Shown: positions 11,503-21,861, counted from the stretch's first letter. The stretch is DNA of 64,000 nucleotides from Paenibacillus sp. L3-i20 (GCF_022180385.2 NZ_BQME02000001.1:1633678-1697677), one strand, 5' to 3'. Made by a program: numbers and translations. Notes: generated by a model not told the origin, from the sequence alone.

Positions 11503-11847
11503 GTGCGTAGAAAATTACGTCTTCGAAACCGTGAGGATTTCAGCCGTATTTATAGAGGCGGAAAGTCGTTCGCGAATGGGCAGTTCGTCGTGTATTGGTC
11601 GAAACAGAGGATTGCTGATCCTTTCCGTCTTGGTGTGTCCACCAGCAAAAAAATCGGCAACGCTGTCATGCGTAATCGCATGAGACGAATGGTGAAGGAA
11701 ATTGTGCGCCATCAAGAGCAGCGTATCGTCCCAAATACGGATCTCATTTTAATTGTAAGAAAGCCAGCTACAACTTTGGCTCTCAAAGAGATGGAAAAGA
11801 GCATTATCCATGTGTTGAAAAAGGCGGGTTTGATTAAACAAAGGTAG
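11503..11847 (+). CDS. rnpA: Ribonuclease P protein component
   Basis: 114 residues with a GTG start. This basic protein assists the RNase P RNA in trimming the 5' leaders of tRNAs. The family's RNR motif is seen as GNAVMRNRMRRMVKE. It sits in the conserved rpmH-rnpA-yidC-jag order. Upstream there is only a modest purine-rich ribosome site (GGTGGGGA). Confidence 0.96.
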   Translation: MRRKLRLRNREDFSRIYRGGKSFANGQFVVYWSKQRIADPFRLGVSTSKKIGNAVMRNRMRRMVKEIVRHQEQRIVPNTDLILIVRKPATTLALKEMEKSIIHVLKKAGLIKQR

Positions 11848-12073
11848 CGAAGCAGTAACTATGTCTCTGAGGGGGAAGCAACTTTCGTTTGCGCTAAAAA
11901 TATAAGAATGATAATTCTATTTTCCTTATCGGATTCTTCTATTTATACGTAAAACAAAAGTTGATCCTACGAAGGTCGGTCGGGGCCGTTTACGCTTGTT
12001 TATTTGTGCAATAAATTATGGTATAGTCAATCTTGGAATAGAACTATGCAGAAGCTCTCAGAGAGGAGATTTA

Positions 12074-12853
12074 ATGTTGTTTCGTTATACTAAACAAAAA
12101 TGGCTTTTAGTGCTCGGCTTAGTCTTATTGATGGGGCTATTGGCAGGTTGTGTGCCTGCGGACCATACAATGGACACTCCTGATTTATTGAAGGGCAACT
12201 TCTGGGAGAAATACGTTGTTTATTATTTCGCGATCACGCTTGATACGTTCGCCGGTTGGTTCGGCGGCTCATATGTGCTTGCAATCCTCATGCTTACAAT
12301 TATCGTGAGGACATTAATTCTTCCGCTTACGCTTAAGCAATATCGCAGCTCCAAGGCGATGCAAGCTTTGCAGCCTCAAATGGCGGAAATTAAAAAGAAG
12401 TATAAAGATAACCCGCAAAAACAACAAGAAGAAACGATGAAGCTATTCCAGACTCATCAGGTTAACCCGATGGCTGGTTGCTTACCTTTGCTCGTTCAAA
12501 TGCCTATCTTTATCGCACTTTACAATGCGATTTATTGGAATCAGGACATTCGTTTGGACAAGATCTTTGGTTTTGTGCTTGGTGAGCCAAGCCCATGGTA
12601 CTTCTTGCCGGTACTTGCGGCGTTAACTACATTTATTCAATCGAAGATGATGCAGAAGCAACAGACACAAACGATGCCTGGTATGTCGATTATTTTGACA
12701 ATTTTCCCGGTTCTGATTTTCGTTATGTCGATGTCCTTCCCAGCAGCACTTCCTTTGTACTGGGTATTTAGTAATATCTATACCATCGTTCAAAACTATT
12801 TCCTGTACGTTCGTTCATCAGACAAGGGTAAGAAGGAGGTCCTTGCAAAATGA
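12074..12853 (+). CDS. yidC: Membrane protein insertase YidC (SpoIIIJ type)
   Basis: 259 residues. A lipoprotein signal with LLAGC puts the lipidated Cys at residue 26, as in Bacillus SpoIIIJ. About five membrane segments follow, with the cytoplasmic loop rich in Lys (MAEIKKKYKDNPQKQQEE). It inserts membrane proteins and, in spore formers, is needed for forespore development. GAGAGGAG precedes the ATG; the reading frame extends further upstream, but only this start has a ribosome site and a signal peptide. It overlaps jag by ATGA. Confidence 0.95.
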   Translation: MLFRYTKQKWLLVLGLVLLMGLLAGCVPADHTMDTPDLLKGNFWEKYVVYYFAITLDTFAGWFGGSYVLAILMLTIIVRTLILPLTLKQYRSSKAMQALQPQMAEIKKKYKDNPQKQQEETMKLFQTHQVNPMAGCLPLLVQMPIFIALYNAIYWNQDIRLDKIFGFVLGEPSPWYFLPVLAALTTFIQSKMMQKQQTQTMPGMSIILTIFPVLIFVMSMSFPAALPLYWVFSNIYTIVQNYFLYVRSSDKGKKEVLAK

Positions 12854-13470
12854 AGAAAATCGTTGCATCGGGTAAGACGATAGACGATGCTGTACGGAAT
12901 GGATTGACACAATGGCAAGTAACGGAAGATCGCGTAAAGATTGTTGTGCTAGAGCAGCCATCTAGAGGGTTGTTCGGGCTGATTGGTGTAAAAGAGGCTA
13001 AGGTCGAGCTTGAGCTTATACCGGATCCTCTTTTGGAAGCTGAGCAGTTTCTTCGTGAAGTAGCAAGAACAATGGGACTTCAAGTGAGCATCGATCGTAA
13101 GCAAACGAGAGACGGTATTCAATTGTCCGTATCAGGCGGGGGAGACCTCGGCATGCTGATCGGTCGCCGCGGAGGAACGCTTGACGCACTACAGTACTTG
13201 GTTAATATTGTGGCAAATCGTTATTCAGACAGTCATCTTAGAATCGTCCTTGATGCAGAGGATTTTCGTGAGCGTCGTCGTAAGACTTTAGAGGAACTCT
13301 CTGATCGTCTGGCTGGACGAGTTATTCGTACAAGAAAAGAAGTTGTTCTTGAGCCGATGACGCCGCATGAACGCAAGGTCATTCATTCGCAGTTACAAAA
13401 TCACCCTAAGGTGAGAACTTTCAGTAAAGGTGACGAGCCTAATCGCAGAGTTGTCATTGCTTTAAAGTGA
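12850..13470 (+). CDS. jag: RNA-binding protein Jag (KhpB), KH and R3H domains
   Basis: 206 residues. The N-terminal Jag domain includes RGLFGLIGVKEAKVELE. A KH domain has the LIGRRGGTLDALQYL loop, and a C-terminal R3H domain contains EPMTPHERKVIHSQLQ. KhpB proteins bind many small RNAs and mRNAs and are tied to cell-wall growth in several Bacillota. The ATGA overlap with yidC implies translational coupling. Confidence 0.94.
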   Translation: MKKIVASGKTIDDAVRNGLTQWQVTEDRVKIVVLEQPSRGLFGLIGVKEAKVELELIPDPLLEAEQFLREVARTMGLQVSIDRKQTRDGIQLSVSGGGDLGMLIGRRGGTLDALQYLVNIVANRYSDSHLRIVLDAEDFRERRRKTLEELSDRLAGRVIRTRKEVVLEPMTPHERKVIHSQLQNHPKVRTFSKGDEPNRRVVIALK

Positions 13471-13510
13471 ATGTGATGAAATCCTTCTATACCGTTATAT
13501 AGGCAATACG

Positions 13511-13543
13511 CAGCAATGGCTTCCCATGGTCATTGCTGTTTTT
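13511..13543 (+). terminator. Terminator after jag
   Basis: CAGCAATG (13511-13518) and CATTGCTG (13531-13538) form the stem, followed by TTTTTCC. It separates the yidC-jag transcript from mnmE. Confidence 0.7.
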
Positions 13544-13664
13544 CCATTTGGAATAGAAGTTATTATGCAAATGTTGTTCTTTTGTCTCTTTTTTTACCTA
13601 GAAATTCAAGCTTTTCTGCTATAAGTTAGCGGCAGTTCTTTACACGTGAGAGGTGTGATTCATC

Positions 13665-15044
13665 ATGATGCATGATACAATAGCGGCTATTTCCACAGCG
13701 GTTGGAGAAGGTGGAATTGCCATTATTCGAATAAGCGGTCCGCAGGCAATTAGCGGTATCGACGCAATTTTTCACTCGAAAATAAGTCTAAATGAGGCCG
13801 ATACACATACGGTTCATTATGGTCATATTATAGATCCTTCTACCAAGGAAAAGGTGGAGGAAGTATTAATTACATTAATGAGAGGACCTCGTTCGTTTAC
13901 AGCGGAGGATGTTGTTGAAATTAATGCGCATGGCGGTGTTATAGCTGTAAAGAAGGTTCTTGATATTGTTTTGCAACAGGATGATATTCGTACGGCGGAG
14001 CCAGGTGAATTTACGAAACGTGCCTTCTTGAATGGTCGAATTGACCTTATGCAAGCCGAAGCAGTTATTGACCTCATTCGTTCTAAGTCAGATCGTGCGT
14101 TTTCGATTGCGAAGAAGCAGTCAGATGGCATTTTGTCCAAAAGAATTAAAGCTCTCCGTCAGACCGTAATCGAGTTGCTTGCACATATTGAAGTAAACAT
14201 TGATTATCCAGAACATGATGTTGAAGCAATGACTAGCACTTACATTCGTGAGCAATGCCAGTTGGCAATTGATGAAATTGATAAGCTGCTAAAAACGGCG
14301 AATGAAGGAAAAATATTGAGAGAGGGTATTATGACGGCTATCGTTGGCCGCCCTAATGTCGGAAAGTCCTCTCTTATGAATGTGCTTACGCAAGAAAATA
14401 AAGCAATTGTTACAGATATTCCTGGTACAACAAGAGATGTTATTGAACAGTTTGTTACGCTTAATGGTATTCCCCTTCGTTTGTTAGATACGGCAGGTAT
14501 TAGGGAAACCAATGATGTGGTAGAGAAAATTGGTGTGGAACGATCACGAGATGCGTTGGAAGAAGCAGACTTGATTCTTTTCGTGCTAAACTATAATGAG
14601 GTATTAGAAGCTGATGACCGATTATTGTTGGAACAGCTGAAGAATCGTTCGGTTATTGTTATTGTTAACAAGATGGATTTACCAGGTCAACTTGATCTGG
14701 ATGAAGTGAAGACATATGTACCTGATGAAGCTATTGTACAAATGTCCGTGTTGCAAGAAAGTGGACTGGATTCGCTTGAAGCAACGATTAGCGAGATGTT
14801 TTTTGATGGACAACTTGAGGCTAACGATTTGACATATGTCAGCAATGTACGACATATTTCGCTTCTGAAACGGGCTAAACAATCGATGTTAGACGCAATA
14901 GATGCAACTTATGTAGGAATACCGATTGATGTTATACAAATAGATGCACGGCTTGCATGGGAGTCGCTTGGAGAAATTTTAGGTGATGAAGCAGGGGATT
15001 CTTTGATTGATCAAATATTTTCACAGTTCTGTCTTGGAAAGTAG
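13665..15044 (+). CDS. mnmE: tRNA modification GTPase MnmE
   Basis: 459 residues. With MnmG it forms the enzyme that adds (carboxymethyl)aminomethyl groups to wobble uridine 34 of certain tRNAs. The N-terminal folate-binding domain is followed by the G domain (GRPNVGKSSLMNVL, DIPGTTRDVIEQ, DTAGIRET, NKMD) and the C-terminal CLGK with the catalytic Cys. GAGAGGTG precedes tandem ATG codons at 13665 and 13668. mnmG follows after 9 bases. Confidence 0.98.
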   Translation: MMHDTIAAISTAVGEGGIAIIRISGPQAISGIDAIFHSKISLNEADTHTVHYGHIIDPSTKEKVEEVLITLMRGPRSFTAEDVVEINAHGGVIAVKKVLDIVLQQDDIRTAEPGEFTKRAFLNGRIDLMQAEAVIDLIRSKSDRAFSIAKKQSDGILSKRIKALRQTVIELLAHIEVNIDYPEHDVEAMTSTYIREQCQLAIDEIDKLLKTANEGKILREGIMTAIVGRPNVGKSSLMNVLTQENKAIVTDIPGTTRDVIEQFVTLNGIPLRLLDTAGIRETNDVVEKIGVERSRDALEEADLILFVLNYNEVLEADDRLLLEQLKNRSVIVIVNKMDLPGQLDLDEVKTYVPDEAIVQMSVLQESGLDSLEATISEMFFDGQLEANDLTYVSNVRHISLLKRAKQSMLDAIDATYVGIPIDVIQIDARLAWESLGEILGDEAGDSLIDQIFSQFCLGK

Positions 15045-15053
15045 GGGTTAGCA

Positions 15054-16940
15054 ATGGGATATTTGGCTGGTGAATATGATGTTATCGTTATTGGTGCTGG
15101 ACATGCTGGATGTGAATCAGCGCTTGCTTCGGCTAGAATGGGCTGCGAGACGCTACTGTTGACTATTAACTTGGATATGGTCGCATTTATGCCTTGTAAT
15201 CCGTCTATTGGTGGTCCTGCTAAAGGTCATGTCGTTCGTGAGATTGATGCACTCGGCGGTGAAATGGGACGGAATATTGATAAAACATTTATACAAATGC
15301 GTATGTTGAACACGGGTAAAGGACCTGCGGTACATGCTCTTCGTGCGCAAGCCGATAAGTTTGAGTACCAACATCTGATGAAGAAAACAATTGAGGAAAC
15401 AGAACATTTAACGCTAAAACAAGGTATGGTAGAAGAACTTATCGTTGAAGACGGCAAATGTGTCGGTATCGTAACTAAATCCGGTGCAGAATATCGTGCA
15501 AAAGCAACTGTTATTACGACTGGCACGTACTTGCGCGGCAAGATCATAATGGGTGAGCTCATATATGAGAGCGGTCCTAACAATCAGCAGCCTTCTATTA
15601 GGTTGTCAGAGAGTCTGAGGGAGAATGGTCTAGAACTCGTTAGGTTCAAAACTGGAACGCCTCCTCGCGTGCATAAGGACTCAATAGACTTCTCCAAAAC
15701 TGAAATACAGCCAGGTGATGAGAAGCCTAAATTCTTTTCGTATGAGACAGAATCTTCGGATAACGAACAACTACCATGTTGGCTGACATATACGTCGGAA
15801 AAAACGCATCAAATTATTAATGATAATCTTCACCGTGCGCCAATGTTTTCTGGTGCAATTGAAGGAACGGGCCCACGTTATTGTCCGTCCATTGAAGATA
15901 AAATCGTTCGTTTTGCAGATAAACCAAAACATCAAATTTTCTTGGAGCCAGAAGGCAAACATACTTCTGAATATTACGTACAAGGTTTATCCACAAGTAT
16001 GCCAGAAGATGTTCAACTGGGAATCTTACGTTCTATCCCAGGTTTGGAAAAAGTTGAGATGATGCGTACTGGTTATGCCATTGAATATGATGCTGTAAAA
16101 CCAACACAATTGTGGCCTTCACTTGAGACAAAGGTGATTGATAGTTTATTCACAGCTGGACAAATTAATGGAACGTCCGGTTATGAGGAAGCTGCAGGGC
16201 AAGGTGTTATAGCAGGAATTAATGCTGCTCGCAAAGTGCAGGGGAAAGAGCCAGTTATTATTGGTAGAGCAGAAGGTTATATCGGCGTAATGATTGATGA
16301 CCTAGTAACAAAGGGAACAAATGATCCTTATCGACTACTAACATCCCGTGCTGAGTATCGTCTATTGCTGCGTCATGATAATGCAGATTTAAGGCTTACA
16401 CCTACGGGTTATGAAATTGGTTTGATTACAGAAGAAAGATACAATAAGTTTCTAAAAAAGAAAGAACTTGTTGAGCAAGAAGTTATACGTCTTCAAAACA
16501 CAAGAATAAAGCCAGAAGATGTATCAGAAATGTTGGAGGCAGCTGGATCTACTCAACTTACGCAAGGTGGAGATATTTTATCGCTGCTTCGCAGACCAGA
16601 GGTTACTTATGCTCATCTAGAGATGGTATCTCCTTCTCCTTATGAATTAACGGATGATATGAAGGAGCAAGTAGAAATTCAAATTAAATACGCTGGTTAT
16701 ATCGATAAACAATTGCTGCAAGTTGAACGTCTGAACAAAATGGAGAAAAAACGCATACCTGATGACATTGACTATGATGAAGTGAAGAGTCTTGCTAATG
16801 AAGCGAAGCAGAAGCTTAGTGTCATTAGACCTCTTTCAATTGGTCAAGCAACACGTATTGCTGGTGTTACTCCAGCTGACATTTCAATTCTTCTTGTGCA
16901 TTTGGAACATTATAATCGTGTTAGGGCGGCTAGAGGATAA
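15054..16940 (+). CDS. mnmG: tRNA uridine-5-carboxymethylaminomethyl modification enzyme MnmG
   Basis: 628 residues, full length. This FAD-dependent partner of MnmE has the dinucleotide-binding [17 protein letters not shown] near the start. It also shows the family signature [21 protein letters not shown] and, later, [16 protein letters not shown]. The C-terminal helical domain that binds MnmE and tRNA is intact. It sits between mnmE and rsmG with almost no spacing, indicating one operon. Confidence 0.98.
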   Translation: MGYLAGEYDVIVIGAGHAGCESALASARMGCETLLLTINLDMVAFMPCNPSIGGPAKGHVVREIDALGGEMGRNIDKTFIQMRMLNTGKGPAVHALRAQADKFEYQHLMKKTIEETEHLTLKQGMVEELIVEDGKCVGIVTKSGAEYRAKATVITTGTYLRGKIIMGELIYESGPNNQQPSIRLSESLRENGLELVRFKTGTPPRVHKDSIDFSKTEIQPGDEKPKFFSYETESSDNEQLPCWLTYTSEKTHQIINDNLHRAPMFSGAIEGTGPRYCPSIEDKIVRFADKPKHQIFLEPEGKHTSEYYVQGLSTSMPEDVQLGILRSIPGLEKVEMMRTGYAIEYDAVKPTQLWPSLETKVIDSLFTAGQINGTSGYEEAAGQGVIAGINAARKVQGKEPVIIGRAEGYIGVMIDDLVTKGTNDPYRLLTSRAEYRLLLRHDNADLRLTPTGYEIGLITEERYNKFLKKKELVEQEVIRLQNTRIKPEDVSEMLEAAGSTQLTQGGDILSLLRRPEVTYAHLEMVSPSPYELTDDMKEQVEIQIKYAGYIDKQLLQVERLNKMEKKRIPDDIDYDEVKSLANEAKQKLSVIRPLSIGQATRIAGVTPADISILLVHLEHYNRVRAARG

Positions 16941-16943
16941 CTT

Positions 16944-17666
16944 ATGGATATGACGACAAAATGGTTTGTAGAAAAATTACAGGAGAAAGAGATTTCTCTT
17001 TCTCCTGGCCAACTTCAACAATTCGAGACTTATTTCGAGATGCTTGTTGATTGGAATGAACGAATGAATTTAACTGGTATAACAGAGCGAGATGCTGTGT
17101 ACGAAAAACATTTTTATGATTCTATCTCGCTTGCCTTCTTTACTGATATGAGTAAAGTGAAAAGACTTGCTGATATTGGTTCAGGAGCGGGTTTCCCCAG
17201 TATTCCGCTAAAAATTTGTTTCCCTCATCTTCAAATATTAATTGTTGATTCCTTAAATAAACGTATACAGTTTTTGAATGCTTTGACGAAGCAATTAGGT
17301 TTATCTGATGTACAGTGTGTACATGGTCGTGCAGAAGATGTTGCACGTATGTCTGAACATCGTGATAGTTATCATCTTGTTACGGCAAGAGCAGTTGCAA
17401 GATTAAATGTGCTAAATGAGTTTTGTTTACCATTTGTCCGTAAAGAGGGTTTTTTTGCAGCAATGAAGGGTACACAGTCTGATGATGAGGTTAATGAAGC
17501 AGCTTATAGTCTACGTCAGTTGAAGGGACGTATTAAAGCGCAGCATATGCTTCATTTACCTAATGAACAGTCAGAGCGACACATTATATTAGTAGAAAAG
17601 TTTGAAGGTACTCCAAAGAAGTATCCAAGAAAAGCAGGAACACCAATTAAACAACCATTAGTGTAG
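16944..17666 (+). CDS. rsmG: 16S rRNA (guanine527-N7)-methyltransferase RsmG
   Basis: 240 residues. It uses S-adenosylmethionine to methylate G527 of 16S rRNA; loss of RsmG is known to give low-level streptomycin resistance. The SAM site is LADIGSGAGFPSIPLKI, and the N-terminal NERMNLTGI segment is typical. It starts 3 bases after the mnmG stop, so it is very likely cotranscribed. The parS site lies just past its stop. Confidence 0.97.
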   Translation: MDMTTKWFVEKLQEKEISLSPGQLQQFETYFEMLVDWNERMNLTGITERDAVYEKHFYDSISLAFFTDMSKVKRLADIGSGAGFPSIPLKICFPHLQILIVDSLNKRIQFLNALTKQLGLSDVQCVHGRAEDVARMSEHRDSYHLVTARAVARLNVLNEFCLPFVRKEGFFAAMKGTQSDDEVNEAAYSLRQLKGRIKAQHMLHLPNEQSERHIILVEKFEGTPKKYPRKAGTPIKQPLV

Positions 17667-17674
17667 TTCATCTT

Positions 17675-17690
17675 TGTTTCACGTGAAACA
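17675..17690. promoter_or_regulatory. parS: parS centromere site 1
   Basis: TGTTTCACGTGAAACA is a perfect 16-bp palindrome and matches the Bacillus parS consensus. Spo0J/ParB would load here to organise and segregate the origin region. It lies between rsmG and noc. Confidence 0.95.
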
Positions 17691-18031
17691 ATAATGAATA
17701 AATAATGTACTCATTTGCAGTAGCATTTCCTCTGTCAAGCAGGAGATTAATCGAAGCAAGTCGAATTAAATGATAAATGCAAGAAAATATGAGTATCTTC
17801 TATACTAAACTTATATTTTATCGTGATGCGAGCTTCAAAGTTGCTCTTAACTAGATTCGCTAACGCTTGTCTGATGGAATTTCCTCTCAGGGATGAGCTG
17901 GTCTTTCTTTTCGAAAGAAGTCTAAGCTGACAGATGTTGTAGCGAATTATGACCGTGAGGAATTGCGATGAACGCACATGGTCTTCAGCAAAGCTTTAGA
18001 TTTATCACATGATCGGGTGGTAGTAATCGAT
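17691..18031. other. rsmG-noc intergenic region
   Basis: I see no gene with credible protein content on either strand. It probably holds the noc promoter. An in-frame ATG at 17978 would extend noc by 18 residues, but nothing in the family supports the extension. Confidence 0.4.
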
Positions 18032-18850
18032 ATGAAAGAACAAATTTCTCGTTTGTTCGGTTTATCCGAACAGCGCACGCCGCAAGAAGAAGTACGTCAA
18101 ATACCTCTGCAAGACATCGATACGAGTCCTTTTCAACCTCGTACTGTGTTTGATGATGATCGAATCGATGAGCTATGTCAGACAATCAAGACGCATGGTG
18201 TTATTCAGCCTATCGTCGTTCGAGTGCGCAATAATAGATATGAGATTATAGCTGGGGAACGTCGCTTTAGAGCTGTTACTAAGCTTGGATACGATACGAT
18301 CCCGGCAATTGTTCGTGAATTCAATGATTCACAAACAGCTTCTATTGCTTTGATAGAAAATCTGCAGCGTGAAAACTTAACCGCAGTAGAAGAAGCGGTA
18401 GCCTATCAAAAGTTGATAGAGTTACATCAGCTTACTCAAGAAAGCTTGGCACAACGTCTCGGAAAGAGCCAATCGACTATTGCCAATAAGCTTCGCTTGC
18501 TCATGTTGCCTGAGTCTATTAAGATATCTTTAATGGAAAGAAAGATAACAGAGAGGCATGCTAGGGCATTATTGTCTCTTGATACAGAAGAACTCCAGTT
18601 AAAAGTGCTAGAAGAGATCATAACTAAAGAACTCAATGTGAAACAAACGGAAATTCGTATTGCTTTTTTGAAAGAATCTACAAAAATTAAAAAAGCAAAA
18701 AGAGTTTCTTTTACAAAGGACGTTCGCTTGGCCCTGAATACAATTAGACAATCTATTGAAATGGTATCAGGTTCTGGTTTACAAATTAAGACAAATGAAA
18801 AGGATCATGAGGATCATTATGAAATCGTGATTCAAATTCCTAAAAGATAG
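18032..18850 (+). CDS. noc: Nucleoid occlusion protein Noc (ParB family)
   Basis: 272 residues from the ATG at 18032 ([14 protein letters not shown]), which resembles the start of Bacillus Noc (MKHSFSRFFGLGEKE) including the N-terminal membrane-binding helix. ParB-type CTPase motifs [12 protein letters not shown] and [11 protein letters not shown] and the helix-turn-helix [19 protein letters not shown] are present. Noc binds DNA and prevents division over the nucleoid. It is told apart from Spo0J by this N-terminus and by its place before soj. Confidence 0.9.
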   Translation: MKEQISRLFGLSEQRTPQEEVRQIPLQDIDTSPFQPRTVFDDDRIDELCQTIKTHGVIQPIVVRVRNNRYEIIAGERRFRAVTKLGYDTIPAIVREFNDSQTASIALIENLQRENLTAVEEAVAYQKLIELHQLTQESLAQRLGKSQSTIANKLRLLMLPESIKISLMERKITERHARALLSLDTEELQLKVLEEIITKELNVKQTEIRIAFLKESTKIKKAKRVSFTKDVRLALNTIRQSIEMVSGSGLQIKTNEKDHEDHYEIVIQIPKR

Positions 18851-18896
18851 CATAGATTCGACTTTGTTTTACTGTAATTTCTATATCGACTATTGT

Positions 18897-18917
18897 GCCG
18901 CCTTCACAGAAGGCGGC
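18897..18917. repeat. GC-rich hairpin between noc and soj
   Basis: GCCGCCTT and AAGGCGGC form a perfect stem around a 5-base loop. There is no T-run after it on the plus strand, so it is a weak terminator at best. It may be an RNA stability element or a processing barrier. Confidence 0.5.
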
Positions 18918-18960
18918 GATGCCATTTGTACAAAAGTTTTACACATGAGGTGAGTTTGAA

Positions 18961-19734
18961 TTGTCGAAGATAATTGCTATTGCCAACCAGAAGGGCGGTG
19001 TCGGTAAGACGACAACGTCTGTGAATCTAGCTGCTTGTCTTGCTTCCTTAGGTAAAAAAGTGCTGTTGGTTGATATAGACCCACAAGGTAATACAACTAG
19101 TGGTCTAGGGATTAACAAAGCTGACGTATCTAATTGTATTTATAATGTGCTTATTGACGAAGTACATCCAAATGATGCAATGGTGGAAACGAGTGTACCA
19201 GGACTTAAAATAATACCAGCTACTATACAACTGGCTGGTGCTGAAATCGAATTAGTACCTACTATTTCTAGAGAACAACGTTTGAAAAAAGCGCTTCATA
19301 TGGTAAAGAACCAATTCGATTATGTGCTAATCGATTGCCCACCTTCATTGGGGATATTAACGATCAATTCCTTAACTGCTGCAGATTCTGTTCTTATTCC
19401 TATTCAATGTGAATATTATGCCCTTGAAGGATTAAGTCAATTATTGAATACAGTAAGGCTTGTCCAAAAGCATCTCAATACGACATTGCAAATAGAAGGT
19501 GTTCTTCTTACGATGCTGGATGCAAGAACCAATCTAGGTATTCAAGTTATCGAAGAAGTGAAGAAATATTTCCAGCAAAAAGTGTATCAAACGATTATTC
19601 CACGAAACGTTCGCTTAAGCGAAGCACCGTCACATGGTCAAGCAATTATCACATATGATCCAAAGTCCAAAGGTGCAGAGGTTTATCTTGAACTTGCGAA
19701 GGAAGTGATCATGTATGAGCAAGCGGCTAGGTAG
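18961..19734 (+). CDS. soj: Chromosome partitioning ATPase ParA/Soj
   Basis: 257 residues with a TTG start after GAGGTGAG. The deviant Walker A KGGVGKTTTSVNLAA, DIDPQGNTTSGLG and DCPPSLGILTINSL identify a ParA ATPase. It works with Spo0J in origin segregation and in controlling DnaA. It overlaps spo0J by 20 bases. Confidence 0.97.
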   Translation: MSKIIAIANQKGGVGKTTTSVNLAACLASLGKKVLLVDIDPQGNTTSGLGINKADVSNCIYNVLIDEVHPNDAMVETSVPGLKIIPATIQLAGAEIELVPTISREQRLKKALHMVKNQFDYVLIDCPPSLGILTINSLTAADSVLIPIQCEYYALEGLSQLLNTVRLVQKHLNTTLQIEGVLLTMLDARTNLGIQVIEEVKKYFQQKVYQTIIPRNVRLSEAPSHGQAIITYDPKSKGAEVYLELAKEVIMYEQAAR

Positions 19735-20566
19735 AGGGTTAGACGCATTAATTCCATCCCTCTCGGTTAATGATGACGATAAGGTTGTTGATATTCCACT
19801 TACACAGTTAAGGCCAAATCCATATCAGCCCCGTAAAACATTTGATGAGGACTCGATCAAGGAATTGGCGGAATCTATAAAACAACATGGTGTCATTCAA
19901 CCTATTATCGTCAGGACTGTTTTAAAAGGCTATGAAATTATTGCAGGAGAAAGACGTTTCCGTGCATCTCAGTATTGCGGCAATATGTCGGTTCCTGCAG
20001 TTGTAAGATCGTTCTCCGATCAGCAGGTTATGGAGATTGCGTTAATAGAAAATTTGCAACGTGAGGATCTTAATGCTTTGGAAGTTGCAATTGCTTACCA
20101 AGCACTGATGGACAAATTTAAGTTGACGCAAGAAGAGTTAAGTTTAAAGGTTGGTAAGTCCCGTTCACATATTGCTAACTTCGTAAGGTTGTTAAGCCTT
20201 CCACCTGAAATTAAAGATTATGTTTCACGTGGAACAATATCTATGGGCCATGCAAGAGCACTAGCAGGTGTGAAGGATGCAGAGGTGCAGAGGGAACTGG
20301 CCAATATGGCTGTAACACTTGAATGGAGTGTTCGTGAGCTAGAGGACTCAATACAAAAGTTGGATACAAAAGGTACGGGTCAACAAAAACAACAAAAGCA
20401 AAAGAAAAAAGATCCTTATATTGACCACTTGGAAGAAACATTAAGAGAACGTTTCAAGACAACGGTGAAAATCAAGCAACAAAAAGATAAGGGTAAAATC
20501 GAACTGCAATATTACAATAAACAAGACTTGGAGCGGTTGTTGGAATTGCTGCAAAAGCTTGCTTAA
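19715..20566 (+). CDS. spo0J: Chromosome partitioning protein ParB/Spo0J
   Basis: 283 residues. ParB motifs GERRFRAS and [11 protein letters not shown] form the CTP-binding domain. The helix-turn-helix LSLKVGKSRSHIANFVRLL binds parS, and the C-terminal dimerisation segment follows a Lys/Gln-rich linker. A parS site lies inside this gene. The ATG lies inside soj, so the two are coupled. Confidence 0.97.
   Translation: MSKRLGRGLDALIPSLSVNDDDKVVDIPLTQLRPNPYQPRKTFDEDSIKELAESIKQHGVIQPIIVRTVLKGYEIIAGERRFRASQYCGNMSVPAVVRSFSDQQVMEIALIENLQREDLNALEVAIAYQALMDKFKLTQEELSLKVGKSRSHIANFVRLLSLPPEIKDYVSRGTISMGHARALAGVKDAEVQRELANMAVTLEWSVRELEDSIQKLDTKGTGQQKQQKQKKKDPYIDHLEETLRERFKTTVKIKQQKDKGKIELQYYNKQDLERLLELLQKLA
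20221..20236. promoter_or_regulatory. parS: parS site 2, inside spo0J
   Basis: TGTTTCACGTGGAACA matches parS with one asymmetric base pair, like several Bacillus sites. Its location within the ParB gene is the same as in Bacillus subtilis. Confidence 0.92.
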
Positions 20567-20580
20567 AATAGTTTGAAACG

Positions 20581-20637
20581 AATGGCATATCAAAGTTGTA
20601 ATCTTTCTGATGAAGGATTAAACTAAGATATGCCATT
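20581..20637 (+). terminator. Possible terminator after spo0J
   Basis: AATGGCATATC (20581-20591) and GATATGCCATT (20627-20637) pair perfectly but enclose about 35 bases. The downstream GTTGTTTG is only partly T-rich. It is a strong stem but an atypical terminator. Confidence 0.4.
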
Positions 20638-20672
20638 GTTGTTTGATGCCAGTGGAGGGGAGATAGCCAAAA

Positions 20673-21845
20673 ATGAGTACAAAAGCGCAACAATTCATTT
20701 ACCTTGATCATGCGGCAACATCTTGGCCGAAACCGCAAATAGTGACCGAAGCGGTTATAAATGCGATGCTCAATGATGGAGCAAACCCAGGCAGAGGAAG
20801 CCATGCTATGGCTGTTAGAGCGAGCCGCATATTATTTGATACTCGTAAGCATCTAGCCAAACTATTTAATATTAAAAACCCTAATGATATAGCATTTACT
20901 TCCAATACAACAATGTCGTTAAACATGGCGATAAAAGGATGGCTGAAACCAGGAGATCATGTTATCTCGACTATGATCGAACATAATTCGGTTAGAAGAC
21001 CACTTTATTGTTTGGAACAAAGCATAGGAATAGAAGTTACCTACATTGAATCAGACGAGCAGGGAAATGTAAGTGTGGAAGCGATAGAAAATGCGATTAA
21101 GTCTAATACGACTTTGATTATAGTTAACCATAGCTCGAATTTACTCGGAACAATTCTTCCGGTGGCTGAAATTGGTGAAGCAGCACAAAGACATGGAGTT
21201 AAATTGCTTGTAGATGCGGCACAGAGTGCGGGGATCATTCCTGTAGATGTGCAGGCAATGGGAATTCATATGTTGGCTTTCCCTGGTCATAAAGGATTAT
21301 TAGGGCCACAAGGGACTGGAGGGTTATATATAGCTCCTGAACTTGAATTAGAACCGCTGTTGCATGGAGGGACTGGCAGTCAATCAGAAACACCTCACCA
21401 GCCCCTTGTAAGACCGGATAGGTACGAAGCAGGTACTCAGAACACATCGGGCTTAGCAGGGCTTCAGGCGGGCGTTAAATTCGTTCTTAATGAGACAGTT
21501 GAAAAGATTCAAGCGAAAGAATGGGCATTAGCTCAACGATTGATGGTGGGTCTATCAGAGATTGCCAATGTACATATTCTTGGTCCGAAGATAGGAGAGC
21601 CGAGAACTGGCATTGTAGCTTTCGTTGTAGATGGAGTTGATCCATCAGAGCTATCCTTCATATTGGATCAACATTACAACATTGCTGTGCGAGCAGGTTT
21701 CCATTGCACGCCATTAGCGCATACTAGTGCAGGAACAATAGAGACAGGTGCGGTACGTGCAAGCGTGGGGATTTTCACAACGCAAGAGGAAGTTGATTCA
21801 TTAATGTTAGCTATAAAAGAAATTTCGCAGCAATATAGTCAATAG
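20673..21845 (+). CDS. Class V aminotransferase, cysteine desulfurase-like
   Basis: 390 residues. This PLP enzyme has the cofactor Lys in FPGHKGLLGPQGTGG, PLP-contact DAAQSAG and HSSNLLGT, and a catalytic-type Cys in RAGFHCTPLAH. It would remove sulfur (or selenium) from cysteine as an enzyme persulfide. The NifS/CsdB-like lineage is clear; the acceptor is unknown. A DUF3343 Se/S-carrier-like gene lies 1.2 kb downstream in the same neighbourhood, which suggests a partner. It heads a run with DUF4446. Confidence 0.9.
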   Translation: MSTKAQQFIYLDHAATSWPKPQIVTEAVINAMLNDGANPGRGSHAMAVRASRILFDTRKHLAKLFNIKNPNDIAFTSNTTMSLNMAIKGWLKPGDHVISTMIEHNSVRRPLYCLEQSIGIEVTYIESDEQGNVSVEAIENAIKSNTTLIIVNHSSNLLGTILPVAEIGEAAQRHGVKLLVDAAQSAGIIPVDVQAMGIHMLAFPGHKGLLGPQGTGGLYIAPELELEPLLHGGTGSQSETPHQPLVRPDRYEAGTQNTSGLAGLQAGVKFVLNETVEKIQAKEWALAQRLMVGLSEIANVHILGPKIGEPRTGIVAFVVDGVDPSELSFILDQHYNIAVRAGFHCTPLAHTSAGTIETGAVRASVGIFTTQEEVDSLMLAIKEISQQYSQ

Positions 21846-21861
21846 GGGATGAGATTAAGGC

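Noticed and set aside
17747..17977. A 76-codon minus-strand frame between rsmG and noc
   Set aside because: No recognisable protein features and no ribosome site. It lies in the noc upstream region.
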